Positions 27,147 through 36,491 of a DNA stretch of 64,000 nt are shown here, in pieces. The stretch's first letter is position 1. Every line of letters starts with the position of its first letter. The position numbers and the translations under genes are program-made. The notes below the pieces were generated by a model. It had not been told where the DNA came from. It saw nothing but the letters and a program-made list of their open reading frames with translations, and ran no database searches. Source of the stretch: DATFVJ01 sp963851085 (GTDB lineage Bacteria; Actinomycetota; Actinomycetes; Streptosporangiales; Streptosporangiaceae); NCBI GenBank assembly GCA_963851085.1, contig CAWKNX010000024.1:124001-188000 (forward strand). Direction: 5' to 3'.

Positions 27147-27922
27147 TGACGTCGCTGCTGCGCACCGATCAGGTGTCGAAGGCATTCGGTGGCGTGCAGG
27201 CGCTCGACGGCTGCACGGTCGAGGTCGAGCGGGGGACCGTGGCGGGGCTCATCGGCCCGAACGGCTCCGGTAAGACGACCCTGTTCAATGCGATCACCGG
27301 CTACCAGCGGGTGGACCGCGGTGAGGTGTACCTGGACGGGCGCCGCATCACGAACGCGGCGCCGGAACGCGTGTTCAAGCTCGGAATCGGCCGGACGTTC
27401 CAGCTGACGAGGATCTTCTCCAGGCTGACCGTGCTCGAGAACATGCTCGTCGCGACGCAGCGCCGCGGCGGCATCGTGCGCAACCTGATCGCGAGATCGG
27501 GTGGCGTGGACGAACACAGGCGCGCCAGGGAGTTGCTCGAGTTCGTCGGCATCGCGGGCCTGGCGTCCGATCTGGCGGAAACCCTGTCCTACGGGCAGCG
27601 CAAGCTGCTCGAACTTGCCTACGTGCTGGTCGCCGATCCGGAGGTCATGCTGCTGGACGAACCCGCAGGCGGGGTCAACCCGTCGCTGATCAACCACATC
27701 GCGGGGCGCATCCGCGAGCTCAATGCCGAGGGCAAGACGTTCCTCATCGTCGAGCACAACATGGACTTCGTGATGAAGCTGTGTGACCGGGTCACGGTCA
27801 TGGACTCTGGCAACGTGATCGCGTCGGGGCCGCCGGAGATCATCCGTTCCGACCCGCGGGTGCTCGACGCGTATCTGGGTGGCAGCCTGGAGGATGACGA
27901 CGATGACGTTCCCGCCCAGTGA
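27146..27922 (+). CDS. livG: LivG-type ABC transporter ATPase
   Basis: 258 aa. Walker A GPNGSGKTTLFN, Q-loop region IGRTFQLTRIFSRLTVLENM, signature LSYGQRKLLELAYVL, Walker B VMLLDEPAGGVNP and switch His in FLIVEHNMDFV. ATG 27146 shares its A with the stop codon of livM. It pairs with the livF-type ATPase to power uptake. Confidence 0.95.
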   Translation: MTSLLRTDQVSKAFGGVQALDGCTVEVERGTVAGLIGPNGSGKTTLFNAITGYQRVDRGEVYLDGRRITNAAPERVFKLGIGRTFQLTRIFSRLTVLENMLVATQRRGGIVRNLIARSGGVDEHRRARELLEFVGIAGLASDLAETLSYGQRKLLELAYVLVADPEVMLLDEPAGGVNPSLINHIAGRIRELNAEGKTFLIVEHNMDFVMKLCDRVTVMDSGNVIASGPPEIIRSDPRVLDAYLGGSLEDDDDDVPAQ

Positions 27923-28781
27923 CGCGCCCAGTGACGCGCCCAGTGACGCGCCCGGTGACGCGCCCGGTGACGCGCCGAGTGACGTGCCCGGTGACGCGGC
28001 CGGGGTGGACGGCCCGGCCGTAGTTACTGGCGGCTCGGCTGGCCCTGAGCCCATCCTCGCCGTGGACGGGGTAGTCGCCGGCTACGGCGGCGGCGACGTG
28101 CTCCGCGGCGTCTCCTTCGCCGTCGCGGCCGGTGGGATCACCTGCGTCGTCGGGCCCAACGGGGCGGGTAAGTCCACGCTCCTCGCCGCGATCAGCGGCC
28201 TGCTCCGGCCGCGGCTCGGCACCATCAGGCTGCGCGGTGAGAGCCTGGGCGGCAAGACGCCGCGGCAGATCCTCGCCCTGGGCATAGTGCACGTCCCGCA
28301 GCGCCGCAGCCTGTTTCCAGAGATGACGGTCCGGGAGAACGTGGAACTCGGCGCGTTCATGGTCAAGGACAGGGCCGTCGTGGCGCGCAGGCTCGCCGTG
28401 GTCGAGGAGATGTTCCCCATCGCGCGTGAATGCGCGGGTCAGAAGGCAGGCAGCCTGTCCGGCGGGCAGCAGCGGCTGGTCGAGTTCGCGCGCTGCCTGA
28501 TGCTCGATCCGGCGCTGATCATCCTGGACGAGCCATCAATGGGCCTCGCGCCGAGGGTCGTCAAGTCCGTGTTCGACGCGGTCCGCCTGATCAACCGGCA
28601 GGGCAAGACGATTTTGCTGGTGGAACAGAACGCGAGGGCGGGACTGCGCCTGTCGACTCATGGCGTCGTCCTGGAGAACGGTACGGTCCGCCTCTCTGGC
28701 TCGGGCCGTGAGGTGCTTGAGAACCCGGAGATCGGCACGCTCTACCTCGGCGGCGCCGTATCAGGAGCAGGCCCGTCCTGA
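27903..28781 (+). CDS. livF: LivF-type ABC transporter ATPase with repeat-rich N-terminus
   Basis: 292 aa. Residues ~5-32 are seven four-residue repeats (PSDA/PGDA) coded by 12-bp units at 27915-27998, which is unusual for LivF. Then the ATPase: Walker A GPNGAGKSTLLA, Q-loop region VHVPQRRSLFPEMTVREN, signature LSGGQQRLVEFARCL, Walker B ALIILDEPSMGLAP, switch LLVEQNAR. ATG 27903 has GGAGG nine bases upstream and overlaps livG by 20 bp; ATG 27894 is the other option. Confidence 0.94.
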   Translation: MTFPPSDAPSDAPSDAPGDAPGDAPSDVPGDAAGVDGPAVVTGGSAGPEPILAVDGVVAGYGGGDVLRGVSFAVAAGGITCVVGPNGAGKSTLLAAISGLLRPRLGTIRLRGESLGGKTPRQILALGIVHVPQRRSLFPEMTVRENVELGAFMVKDRAVVARRLAVVEEMFPIARECAGQKAGSLSGGQQRLVEFARCLMLDPALIILDEPSMGLAPRVVKSVFDAVRLINRQGKTILLVEQNARAGLRLSTHGVVLENGTVRLSGSGREVLENPEIGTLYLGGAVSGAGPS

Positions 28782-28797
28782 CGAACGGACGGGCCTG
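28768..28797 (+). terminator. Hairpin overlapping the livF stop codon
   Basis: Arms CAGGCCCGTCC (28768-28778) and GGACGGGCCTG (28787-28797) form a perfect 11-bp stem with an 8-base loop that contains the TGA stop. There is no U-tract, which is common for actinobacterial terminators. Confidence 0.6.
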
Positions 28798-29181
28798 CCT
28801 GCCTAACCCACGGGAATGAGACGGCGTCCGGCCGCTACGACCGGCTGGACGCCCGGACGAAGATCCGCTGGCACGCAATTTCGAGCGTCATCCTGATCAT
28901 TGTGGTGACCAGGAACGCGTGGACGCGCCGACGCTAGCTGCCGCGCCGCGTGATCCCGGAGCGCGTATGCCGGACCGGCCGCCGACCCAGGATCGATGGC
29001 TCCTGGGGGCGCTATCCATCCGCCCTGCGGGCCATGGTGAGTCTCCTGGCGGCCCGGCGGCGGCACCACTTCGATTCGCGGCCGGGCACCGTGCTCTGGC
29101 AACCCTCCAGCAATGGCCCGTTGCCGGGGCTATCCCACGACGGTCAATATGTACCATCGCCTTTGACCCCCACGGCTGCTC

Positions 29182-29236
29182 TCATGATCGCGGTAACCTT
29201 TCCGCACATATCGCCGAGAAGTTACCGCGATCATGA
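29182..29236. repeat. Interspersed palindrome, copy 3
   Basis: 16-bp perfect arms TCATGATCGCGGTAAC / GTTACCGCGATCATGA around a 23-base interior. It lies in a ~600-bp stretch (28798-29401) without any credible gene. Confidence 0.85.
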
Positions 29237-29401
29237 AGCCCGGCGCTGCCCGGGCCGCGGCCATCGCATCGATCAAGCTGAAGGCAATGACAGACGGATT
29301 CGAGCGCTCGGCACAGCATCGTCGGCGAGTTCGCGGCCGAGCCGGATACCGCCAAGCGCCAGGTACAAGCGCCCAGGTATAGGTGCCGAGACGTCCGCCG
29401 C

Positions 29402-29992
29402 TCAGTGGTAGTGGCTGCCGGTTCCCCAGCCCCAGGGCAGTTGACCACCCGGCAGACGCTGCCTGCCACCAGCCCACCCACCTACCTGCCCACCCGGCTG
29501 CCAGCCGAGGGTGCGCTGTCCGCCCCACGGATCCTGCGCCGGCCCTCGCCATGGATACGGCCATGACCCACGCCAGGGCTGCGGCCACGACTGCCGTCCG
29601 CGCAGTGGGTCGGAGGGCGGCGTCGGCGTCGGCTGCGGCGAGACGCTGACCGGTGCTGCCAGCGCAACCGGCCGACCCGCGGGTGAGCGCGCGGGCCGCG
29701 CCGTCTCGCGCGGCAGCGTCTCGCGCGGCAGCGTCGCGGGCGGCGCCTGCGCCGCCCGCGATGAAGCTGTCGCGATGGCCGCTGGAGCACGGACGGATCG
29801 CGGGCCCGCCGCGCGATTGTGCGGCCCGCCGCCTGCCGCCATGGTTATGACGCCGGCCGCGACCGCTGCCGCCGCGGCGCCTGCGAAGAAAATGGCGATG
29901 CCGGTGCTGAAGCGGATCTGTTCGAGGCGGCCGTAGATCAGCTTCCGCGTCGTGGAAAGCACCGAGGTCGGCTGCCGGATTATCCGACCCAT
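29402..29992 (-). CDS. Membrane-anchored proline-rich protein
   Basis: 196 aa. One hydrophobic helix (~29-52, IAIFFAGAAAAAVAAGVITMA) after a basic cytoplasmic segment; the exposed remainder is Ala/Pro/Arg-rich and ends in a Trp/Pro/Gly-rich tail (WPQPWRGSWPYPWRGPAQ, then GQLPWGWGTGSHYH). This looks like a small secreted-face or wall-associated protein. No family recognised; ATG at 29992 is preceded by GGTGACGG. Confidence 0.5.
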   Translation of the reverse strand: MGRIIRQPTSVLSTTRKLIYGRLEQIRFSTGIAIFFAGAAAAAVAAGVITMAAGGGPHNRAAGPRSVRAPAAIATASSRAAQAPPATLPRETLPRETARPARSPAGRPVALAAPVSVSPQPTPTPPSDPLRGRQSWPQPWRGSWPYPWRGPAQDPWGGQRTLGWQPGGQVGGWAGGRQRLPGGQLPWGWGTGSHYH

Positions 29993-30106
29993 CCGTCACC
30001 CACCCCAGCCGCGGCGGTCACTGCCGGATCGCGGGCCAGCTGCCCCACGATCATAGCTAATCACAAGATGAGATGGTAGCGAATGGTCGGTGCTCGGCAT
30101 GCGCAG

Positions 30107-30238
30107 CGCGCCAATCGCAGGGGCGCCAATCGCAGGGGCGCCAATCGCAGGGGCGCCAATCGCAGGGGCGCCAATCACAGGGGCGCCAATCACAGGGCGC
30201 CAATCACCAGCGTGCGCAATCCCAGCGTGCCAATCGGA
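30107..30238. repeat. 15-bp GCGCCAATCGCAGGG tandem repeat
   Basis: About five near-perfect units and several degenerate ones in a 730-bp stretch (29993-30722) where I can support no gene. The repeat could be read as a five-residue repeat on either strand, but the leucine of real pentapeptide-repeat proteins is missing. Confidence 0.8.
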
Positions 30239-30722
30239 TTTGGCGCGGCAGGGTTAGGCGCACCCGGCAATAGGGACGGCTCGCGCCGCTCGCGTCGCGC
30301 TGGAGGCGCGCTGTCAGGAGATCGTGTCCACCAGGTCGGGCGCCTCCGGAGGGGACCTGCGCGTGCGGGTGCCGAACATCGGCCGGCGCCGCGATTGGCC
30401 CGTCAGGGCCATCGAGGCTTAGAGCTTGCTGTGCGGACGCTCGCTCGTCGCGAGCGGCCGGCGCGCAGCGCCTGAGGGCAGCAGGGCCCGTCCGGGCGCC
30501 GCCGGGGACCCGGGAGCAGAGCATGGGGTGCTCAAACAGGCCATTAAAGACCTCTAACGGGCTGTTGCAGAATCCATTGCGCAGCTGCCGAGATCGCGCT
30601 ATCGACGGCGGCATGCAGGACAGCATCGCCGCAGGTCACTACCACGGCTCTTCGTCCGTCAGGGTGTGCCGACAAGATCAACCTCACGGTTCCAGGCGAG
30701 TTCTCGATTTTGATACAGCCCG

Positions 30723-33700
30723 CTAGCGTGGGCCAGACGACGGCAGGAGCCCTTGCCGGTGGGCGATTGCGGCTGCCTCGGTCCGGCTGGCCGCACCGAG
30801 CTTGGCCAGGATGTTCGAGACGTGCACGCTTGCGGTCTTCGGCGCGATGTACAGCATCGCGCCGATCTCCTTGTTGCTCCGGCCCTCCGCGAGCAGGCGC
30901 AGTACCTCGCGCTCACGCGCGGTCAGCGCAGCGAGCTCACCGCCGGCCTGCCCAGCCGCCGGGCCAGCGCCCGAACTCAGCCTGGCCCTGCGGGCCAGCG
31001 CGTCGAGCTCGGCGCGCAGCGGCGCCGCGCCGAGCTCGTCGGCTGCCTGCGCGGCCTGCCGCCATTGCTGCTGAACCTCCGCACGCTCGCCGGCCTCCGC
31101 GAGCGCCTCGGCAAGCCGCCAGCGGGACCGGGCGGCCTCGTAGACGAAGGCGGGGCCGAACGCGTCAAGCACGTCCTGCCAGGCCTGCGGGTCATTGTCG
31201 CCCCGGGTGCGGCGCCACTCCGCCTCGGCGCGGGCGAGCCAGCCCCTTCCGTCGACCCCGAGCACGAACTTCGGCCTGCGCCGGTAGGCGGCGGCCTCGC
31301 GAGCGGCCTCGATCAGCGCTGCGGCTTCGTCGACCGCGCCACGGATGCCGTCGTCGTCGCGGGCGAGACGGGCCCGCTCGGCGCGGTCGGCGCACGCGTT
31401 CAGCCCGACGGCGGCGACCCTGATGATGGGTGGACTGTAGCCGCCGTGATAGTCGAGCTGTGCGCTGATCGTGGCGGCGACCTCCGCGAGCGCCGTGTCG
31501 GGGTCCCCCTGCCACAGTGCGTGCTCCGCGAGCAGGCCACGGGCGATGTACTCGCCGAATCTGTCGGCACGCCAGAACGGCTCCATCCAGATGCGGCGCT
31601 CGTCCACCACTGGATTCCCCCGGGCGACGTCCACAAAGAGCGCCATCGCGGAGAGCCTGGCCTCTGGAACTGTGGTGACCCGGACGGCGAAGCCGTCCGC
31701 GAGCTCCTGCGCGTGATCCCAGGTGCCGTCGTTGAAATGACCCAGGTAATGCAGATATTGCAGGTCCAGGCCGTACGGTGCCAGGCCGAGCCCGGTCTCG
31801 TCCGCCCGGCGCAGGCCCTCGTGCGCGGTCAGTCTGGCGTCAGTGAGATCGCCTCGCTCGAGATGTGCCCTGGCGAGCTGATACGCGGCACGCAGCTCAA
31901 CGCCGAGAACCCGGGCATCGCGTGCCTGGCGATGGGCGAGGGTGAACAGCTCGATTGCCTCTTGCCCGCGCCCATTCCGCTCGGCGAGCAGGCCCAATGT
32001 CACCAGGACGTCGGCTTCGGCCCACGGGGCAGCGGCGGCACGCGCCGCCGCCCGTGCCTGCTCCGCCACCTCATGCACCTGCTCCTCGGCGTCTGGCCCC
32101 GCGGGCTCCCTCGTCGCGTACAGGAGTGTCTGCGCGTAGGTGGCAAGCGCGCGCGCATGCTGCCACGTGGGTGGATCGGCCGGCAGCGCACCCGCTGCGG
32201 AGCGTGCGGCGGCAGCAGCAGCGTCGTCGTTGTCGCCGGTGTCGAGCAGGAAATACGCAAGCCGCTCGCCAGCCCTGCTGGCGAGCACTGGATCGGTGCC
32301 AGCGGCCAGGGACTCGTGCAGCCGCCGTAGCTGGTGGACCGCGCGTGCCACGTCGCCGCTCGCCGCGGCGTTGTTCGCCGAGCACAATGCGAGCGCGCCG
32401 CGATCCATCTTGGCCAGCTTCTCCGGGTCGCTCACCCGGTCCCACAACGACAGCGCCTGATCGTAGTGACGATGCGCCTCGGCGGGTGCGGCAAGCCGTT
32501 CTGCTTCCTGGCCAGCCAGTACGGACACGGCGAACGCCCCGGGGATGTCGTGGCTTGCCAGGCAGTGGTGGGCAAGGTCGGCGGCCGTGCCTGGAAGTGC
32601 CGCGTCCCGTCTGCGCGTATCGCTGAGCAGCGCGGCGATCGACGCGTGCAGCCGGGTCCGTTCACCGGGCAGGAGATCTGTGTATACGGCCTCGCGCAGC
32701 AGCGCATGCCTGAACGCGTAGCCTTCCGCGCCGTCAGGAACCAGAAGCTGCTGCGCGACGGCCTCCCTGACCGCGTCCTCGTACGCCGCGGCCGGCATGC
32801 CCGACACCTCGCGGACCAGTTCGTCATCGGCACGGCGGCCTGCCACCGCGGCCACCCGCAGGATCTGCTGCGCCGGTGCGGAGAGCCGCTCCACCCGCCC
32901 GAGCAGCAACGCGGCCAGGCCCGCGGGCAGCGCCTCGCCGTCTGCCGCCGCGGAAAGCAGCTCCTCGGCGTAGTAGGTATTTCCCTCGGCGCGGGCCACG
33001 ATGCCGTTGAGGACAGCCGCCTCCAGGTGCTTACCCGCCAGCGCGGTGAGGTGCTCCGCGATGGCAGCCGAGTCCAGTGGCCCAAGGTCGACAGAGGTGA
33101 CCGCGGGCAACCGGAGCAACTCGGCCACCACCTGGCGGAGCGGGTGACGGCGGTGGAGGTCGTCGGATCTGTACGAGCCGACGACCGCGATCCGCCCTCG
33201 GTGCAGGACCCGGCTCAGGAAGGTCAGGAGGTCGCGCGTCGACCGGTCGGCCCAATGCAGATCTTCCAGTACGAGCAGGACAGGAGCCGCGTCCGCAAGC
33301 TCGGTGAGCAGGCCGAGCACGGCGCCGAACAACTGCTGGCGCGCAAGCCCCGAGCCGTCACTGTCAGCCGGTTCGCCGGTTCCCCGATCGGGCAGCAGGC
33401 GGCTGAGCACAGGGCGGCTGGCGAGCGCGTCGAGCAACGGGGTCACCGCGGGTGTACCTGACGGGGCGTGCGTAGCGTCCCGCAGTGCGTCGGCGAGCGG
33501 CAGATAGGGAACGCTGTCGCCGAGCTCGGCACAGTGGCCGGACAGCACGGTGAAGCCGCGCTCGCCTGCCAGCCTCGTCAGCTCCGTAAGCAGCCGTGTC
33601 TTGCCCACGCCCGCGTCACCGCTGACCAGCGCGACGACAGCCTGCCCCGATGTGGCTTCGTCGAGCCGCGCGAGCAGGCGGGCGAGCTCATTGGCCCTGC

Positions 33701-33734
33701 CCACCAGCTTTCCCTGCGACGTCTGCGGCGGCAT
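30723..33734 (-). CDS. LAL-type LuxR regulator with AAA ATPase domain
   Basis: 1003 aa from ATG 33734. N-terminal ATPase: LVGRANELARLLARLDEA, Walker A SGDAGVGKTRLL, Walker B VLLVLEDLHWADRSTRDLL. A long helical TPR-like middle follows, then a C-terminal LuxR HTH (LTAREREVLRLLAEGRSNKE, IAPKTASVHVSNILAKLGA). This architecture is the large ATP-binding LuxR/MalT-like type that frequently activates pathways in actinobacteria. No obvious ribosome-binding site precedes the ATG. Its target is not evident; it is adjacent to the adenosine-specific-kinase gene on the same strand. Confidence 0.93.
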   Translation of the reverse strand: MPPQTSQGKLVGRANELARLLARLDEATSGQAVVALVSGDAGVGKTRLLTELTRLAGERGFTVLSGHCAELGDSVPYLPLADALRDATHAPSGTPAVTPLLDALASRPVLSRLLPDRGTGEPADSDGSGLARQQLFGAVLGLLTELADAAPVLLVLEDLHWADRSTRDLLTFLSRVLHRGRIAVVGSYRSDDLHRRHPLRQVVAELLRLPAVTSVDLGPLDSAAIAEHLTALAGKHLEAAVLNGIVARAEGNTYYAEELLSAAADGEALPAGLAALLLGRVERLSAPAQQILRVAAVAGRRADDELVREVSGMPAAAYEDAVREAVAQQLLVPDGAEGYAFRHALLREAVYTDLLPGERTRLHASIAALLSDTRRRDAALPGTAADLAHHCLASHDIPGAFAVSVLAGQEAERLAAPAEAHRHYDQALSLWDRVSDPEKLAKMDRGALALCSANNAAASGDVARAVHQLRRLHESLAAGTDPVLASRAGERLAYFLLDTGDNDDAAAAAARSAAGALPADPPTWQHARALATYAQTLLYATREPAGPDAEEQVHEVAEQARAAARAAAAPWAEADVLVTLGLLAERNGRGQEAIELFTLAHRQARDARVLGVELRAAYQLARAHLERGDLTDARLTAHEGLRRADETGLGLAPYGLDLQYLHYLGHFNDGTWDHAQELADGFAVRVTTVPEARLSAMALFVDVARGNPVVDERRIWMEPFWRADRFGEYIARGLLAEHALWQGDPDTALAEVAATISAQLDYHGGYSPPIIRVAAVGLNACADRAERARLARDDDGIRGAVDEAAALIEAAREAAAYRRRPKFVLGVDGRGWLARAEAEWRRTRGDNDPQAWQDVLDAFGPAFVYEAARSRWRLAEALAEAGERAEVQQQWRQAAQAADELGAAPLRAELDALARRARLSSGAGPAAGQAGGELAALTAREREVLRLLAEGRSNKEIGAMLYIAPKTASVHVSNILAKLGAASRTEAAAIAHRQGLLPSSGPR

Positions 33735-33868
33735 ATCGCCGAGTATCGCACCGGGCCAGGACAATCTTCGCCGTGCCGATCGTGGAAATGGGCCGGTCGG
33801 CCCGCTTCCTGGCGACGTCCGCTCGGCCGGTGGTGCCGGCCGGTGATTTGTGGCAGTGACAGCGGCCG

Positions 33869-34366
33869 TCAGAGCTTGTATCCGATGTCGCGCAGCAGCC
33901 GCTGCCGGTCGGCCACGTCGGCTTCCGTCTCGACGCCGACGGGCGGCGAGCCGTCGATGACGCCGATGACACCGCGGCCGCGGTCCGTGACGGCGACGAG
34001 CACGTCAACGGGATTGGCGGTCGCGCAGAAGATGGTGCAGACCTCGGGGACGGACTTGACCGGGTTCAGCACGTTGACGGGGAATCCCTCGCGCAGCACG
34101 ATCACGAACACATGCCCGGCGCTGATCGCGTAAGCATTCGCCGTGGCCATCGCCGTGAGCTCGTCGTCGTTCCCTGACCTGCGCACCAGGCGAGCGGTGG
34201 ACGCCTCGCAGAAGGCGATGCCGAATCGAAGATGCGGGCTCACCCCGGCCAGCGTCTCGTGCAGATCCTCCACCGTCTTGATGAAGTGGGCCTGGCCGAT
34301 GATCACATTCACCTCGGCCGGCTTCTCCACAGGGACCACCTCGAAGGAGACCGCCGTACTTGCCAT
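33869..34366 (-). CDS. Adenosine-specific kinase family protein
   Basis: 165 aa, start preceded by GAGGTGA. The sequence matches the PF04008 family: VNVIIGQAHFIKTVEDLHE, RFGIAFCEAS, HVFVIVLREGFPVNVLNPVK, TIFCATANPV and GRGVIGVIDG. Family members are described as adenosine-specific kinases from structural work. It is located just upstream of the LAL regulator on the same strand. Role in this organism unknown. Confidence 0.9.
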   Translation of the reverse strand: MASTAVSFEVVPVEKPAEVNVIIGQAHFIKTVEDLHETLAGVSPHLRFGIAFCEASTARLVRRSGNDDELTAMATANAYAISAGHVFVIVLREGFPVNVLNPVKSVPEVCTIFCATANPVDVLVAVTDRGRGVIGVIDGSPPVGVETEADVADRQRLLRDIGYKL

Positions 34367-34637
34367 CGGGGCATCACCTCTGCGCGGCTAGTGGTCTGTT
34401 CGGGGGCCTTTGCGCCCCACTGGTGGTTTGTCAGCTTGCCACGGTAGCCGCTGGTGCGGCGGGCACCCCACGGACACGCCGGGGAATGCCGATGCCAGTG
34501 ACCGTCCGTCCCGAGAAATGCACGTAGCGCGCACATATGTATCAGGAACGGCTACGTCCCCTCTTGTCACAAATGGCCGCAGACAACGGGTGTGCCGTCA
34601 GCCAGTGCCGAGCTGGCAATGGAATCAGGGGGTTTCC

Positions 34638-36398
34638 ATGAGTGATGACGAGGAGCAGGCACGCCCATCTCGCCGCCAGCTTCTTACTGGCGCCGGGGCG
34701 GCAGGCGCCGGCCTGGTAGCCGCGTCAATCGGGGTCGGCACCGCGTCGGCTCTGACCCGCAACGCCGGCCGCGCGGGGACGCTGGCCGGTGCGTCGCGGC
34801 GGCCGGGCGCGCCGGAAAGCAGCAATCTGTTCGGGCGGCTGTTTCCTGGCATGAGACCCTTCGCCGACGCGAGCGACAAGGTGCGCGATGCGCTGCTGGA
34901 GGTCGGCAAGCAGGGCGGGATAATGGATGCGCGCGACGACCTGGCTGCCGGGCCGAAGAACCTGATCGTCGATCCCGCCGTGAACGGTAATCCGACCGCT
35001 GCCAATTCCTACGGGACCAACCCCGACAACCCCACGATGACCGCGGGATCGACCTTCGTCGGCCAGTTCACCGACCACGACATCACGTTCGACCAGACAT
35101 CTCAGCTCGGCGTCCCGCAGAACCCGCTGGTGTCCCCGAACACCCGGACTCCCGCCCTCGACCTCGACTCGGTGTTCGGCGGAGGCCCCGGGCTGCGGCC
35201 CGACCTGTACGTGCCCAACAGGGACGGGTCGGTCGGGCCCAAGCTCAAGATTGGCACCGGTGGGGTCCACGAGGACGTCCCCCGCCTCGCGAATGGGGAT
35301 GGGACCTATTCGGCGCTGCTCGGAGATCCACGCAATGACGAGAACGTGATTATCGCGGGACTGCACAGCGCGCACATTCTGTTCTACAACCGGGTGATCG
35401 ACGAACTGCCGCACGTCAGCCTGCGCGCCTTTCCAAGCGCCAGGGGCGCTGACCGGTCGAATCCCTACCTCACGTTCCTGATCGCACGCGAGGTGACGCT
35501 CTGGCATTACCAGTGGCTGCTGGTCAACGAGCATCTGCCGCAGATCGTCGGGCAGGCGATGGTCGACGACGTGCTCACCCGCGGAAACCGCTTCTACCGG
35601 CCGTCGGCGCGAGATGCGTTCATGCCGATCGAGTTCGGTGCCGCCGCCTACCGGTTCGGCCACAGCATGGTGCGGCCCTCCTACCGCGCGAACTTCACCA
35701 GCGGCACGGGTGACAGCACGAACCCGGCCGCCGACCCGTTCTTCGGCCTGGTGTTCGACGCCACCGAGCCCGACTTCAGCGCACCTGTCAGCTACGACCG
35801 CGACGACCTGCTCGGCGGCTACCCATCCGCTCGCCGCTACGTCGGCTGGCAGACGTTCTTCGATCTCGGCGACGGCCAGGTGAAGAACAACAAGAGAATC
35901 GACACCACCGTCTCGAGCGTCATGTTCACCCTCCCACTACCCGCCATCGCGCCGCACACCCAGACCGCGCCGACGGTGCTGCCACAGCGCAACCTGCTCC
36001 GGCAGCTCACCTGGGGGCTGCCCTCGGGTCAGGCGGTCGCCCGCGCGATGGGCGCCGATCCGCTGGCGCCCGGCGATCTTGCCGATATCTCGGGGGTCCA
36101 TGCACCGTTCGGCGCGAGCACGCCGCTGTGGTACTACATCCTGGCCGAGGCGAAGGTGGCCACGGACGGCCTCACCCTGGGCCCGGTCGGGGGGAGGATC
36201 GTCGCGGAGACGCTGATCGGCCTCCTGCGCGCCGACCCCACGAGCTACCTCAGTGCATTCCCCGGCTTCCGGCCGTTCCTTGGGCGTGATCTCACCCTCG
36301 GGCCCACGCCCGACCCCGCTATCGCCGGCGACAGAACCTACACCCGGGCACACTTCCTCTATTACGCCGGCGTCGTCACCCCGGGCACGTACCGGTGA
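34638..36398 (+). CDS. Tat-exported animal-type haem peroxidase
   Basis: 586 aa. A twin-arginine signal is visible (SRRQLLTGAGAAGAG, RR at 12-13, Ala-X-Ala about 36-38). The mature part has haem-peroxidase motifs: distal His147 in GQFTDHDITFD, GDPRNDENVIIAGLHSAH (R..E), and proximal His near residue 341 in YRFGHSMVRPSY, as in peroxidases of the animal superfamily. ATG 34638 follows AGGGGG. It would fold with haem in the cytoplasm and be exported folded. Substrate unknown; it could act in halide or organic peroxide chemistry. Confidence 0.9.
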   Translation: MSDDEEQARPSRRQLLTGAGAAGAGLVAASIGVGTASALTRNAGRAGTLAGASRRPGAPESSNLFGRLFPGMRPFADASDKVRDALLEVGKQGGIMDARDDLAAGPKNLIVDPAVNGNPTAANSYGTNPDNPTMTAGSTFVGQFTDHDITFDQTSQLGVPQNPLVSPNTRTPALDLDSVFGGGPGLRPDLYVPNRDGSVGPKLKIGTGGVHEDVPRLANGDGTYSALLGDPRNDENVIIAGLHSAHILFYNRVIDELPHVSLRAFPSARGADRSNPYLTFLIAREVTLWHYQWLLVNEHLPQIVGQAMVDDVLTRGNRFYRPSARDAFMPIEFGAAAYRFGHSMVRPSYRANFTSGTGDSTNPAADPFFGLVFDATEPDFSAPVSYDRDDLLGGYPSARRYVGWQTFFDLGDGQVKNNKRIDTTVSSVMFTLPLPAIAPHTQTAPTVLPQRNLLRQLTWGLPSGQAVARAMGADPLAPGDLADISGVHAPFGASTPLWYYILAEAKVATDGLTLGPVGGRIVAETLIGLLRADPTSYLSAFPGFRPFLGRDLTLGPTPDPAIAGDRTYTRAHFLYYAGVVTPGTYR

Positions 36399-36491
36399 TG
36401 GCCCGGCGGTCGTGAACGTCTCCGGGCGGGTAACACCGCGCAGCCGTTAAGGCTAATGATCGATCAGCCGGTTACGGCGTCGCGCGGTTCG

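Noticed and set aside
30107..30238. Pentapeptide-repeat protein on either strand
   Set aside because: The five-residue repeat lacks the Leu/Phe of the family, has no start signal and is just a 15-bp DNA repeat.
30536..30590. Insertion-sequence end (GGGCTGTTGCAGAATCC)
   Set aside because: It resembles some IS ends, but no matching inverted end or transposase was found.
30204..30626. 140-aa minus-strand ORF
   Set aside because: It spans repeats and IS-like bits, shows no domain and has no ribosome-binding site.
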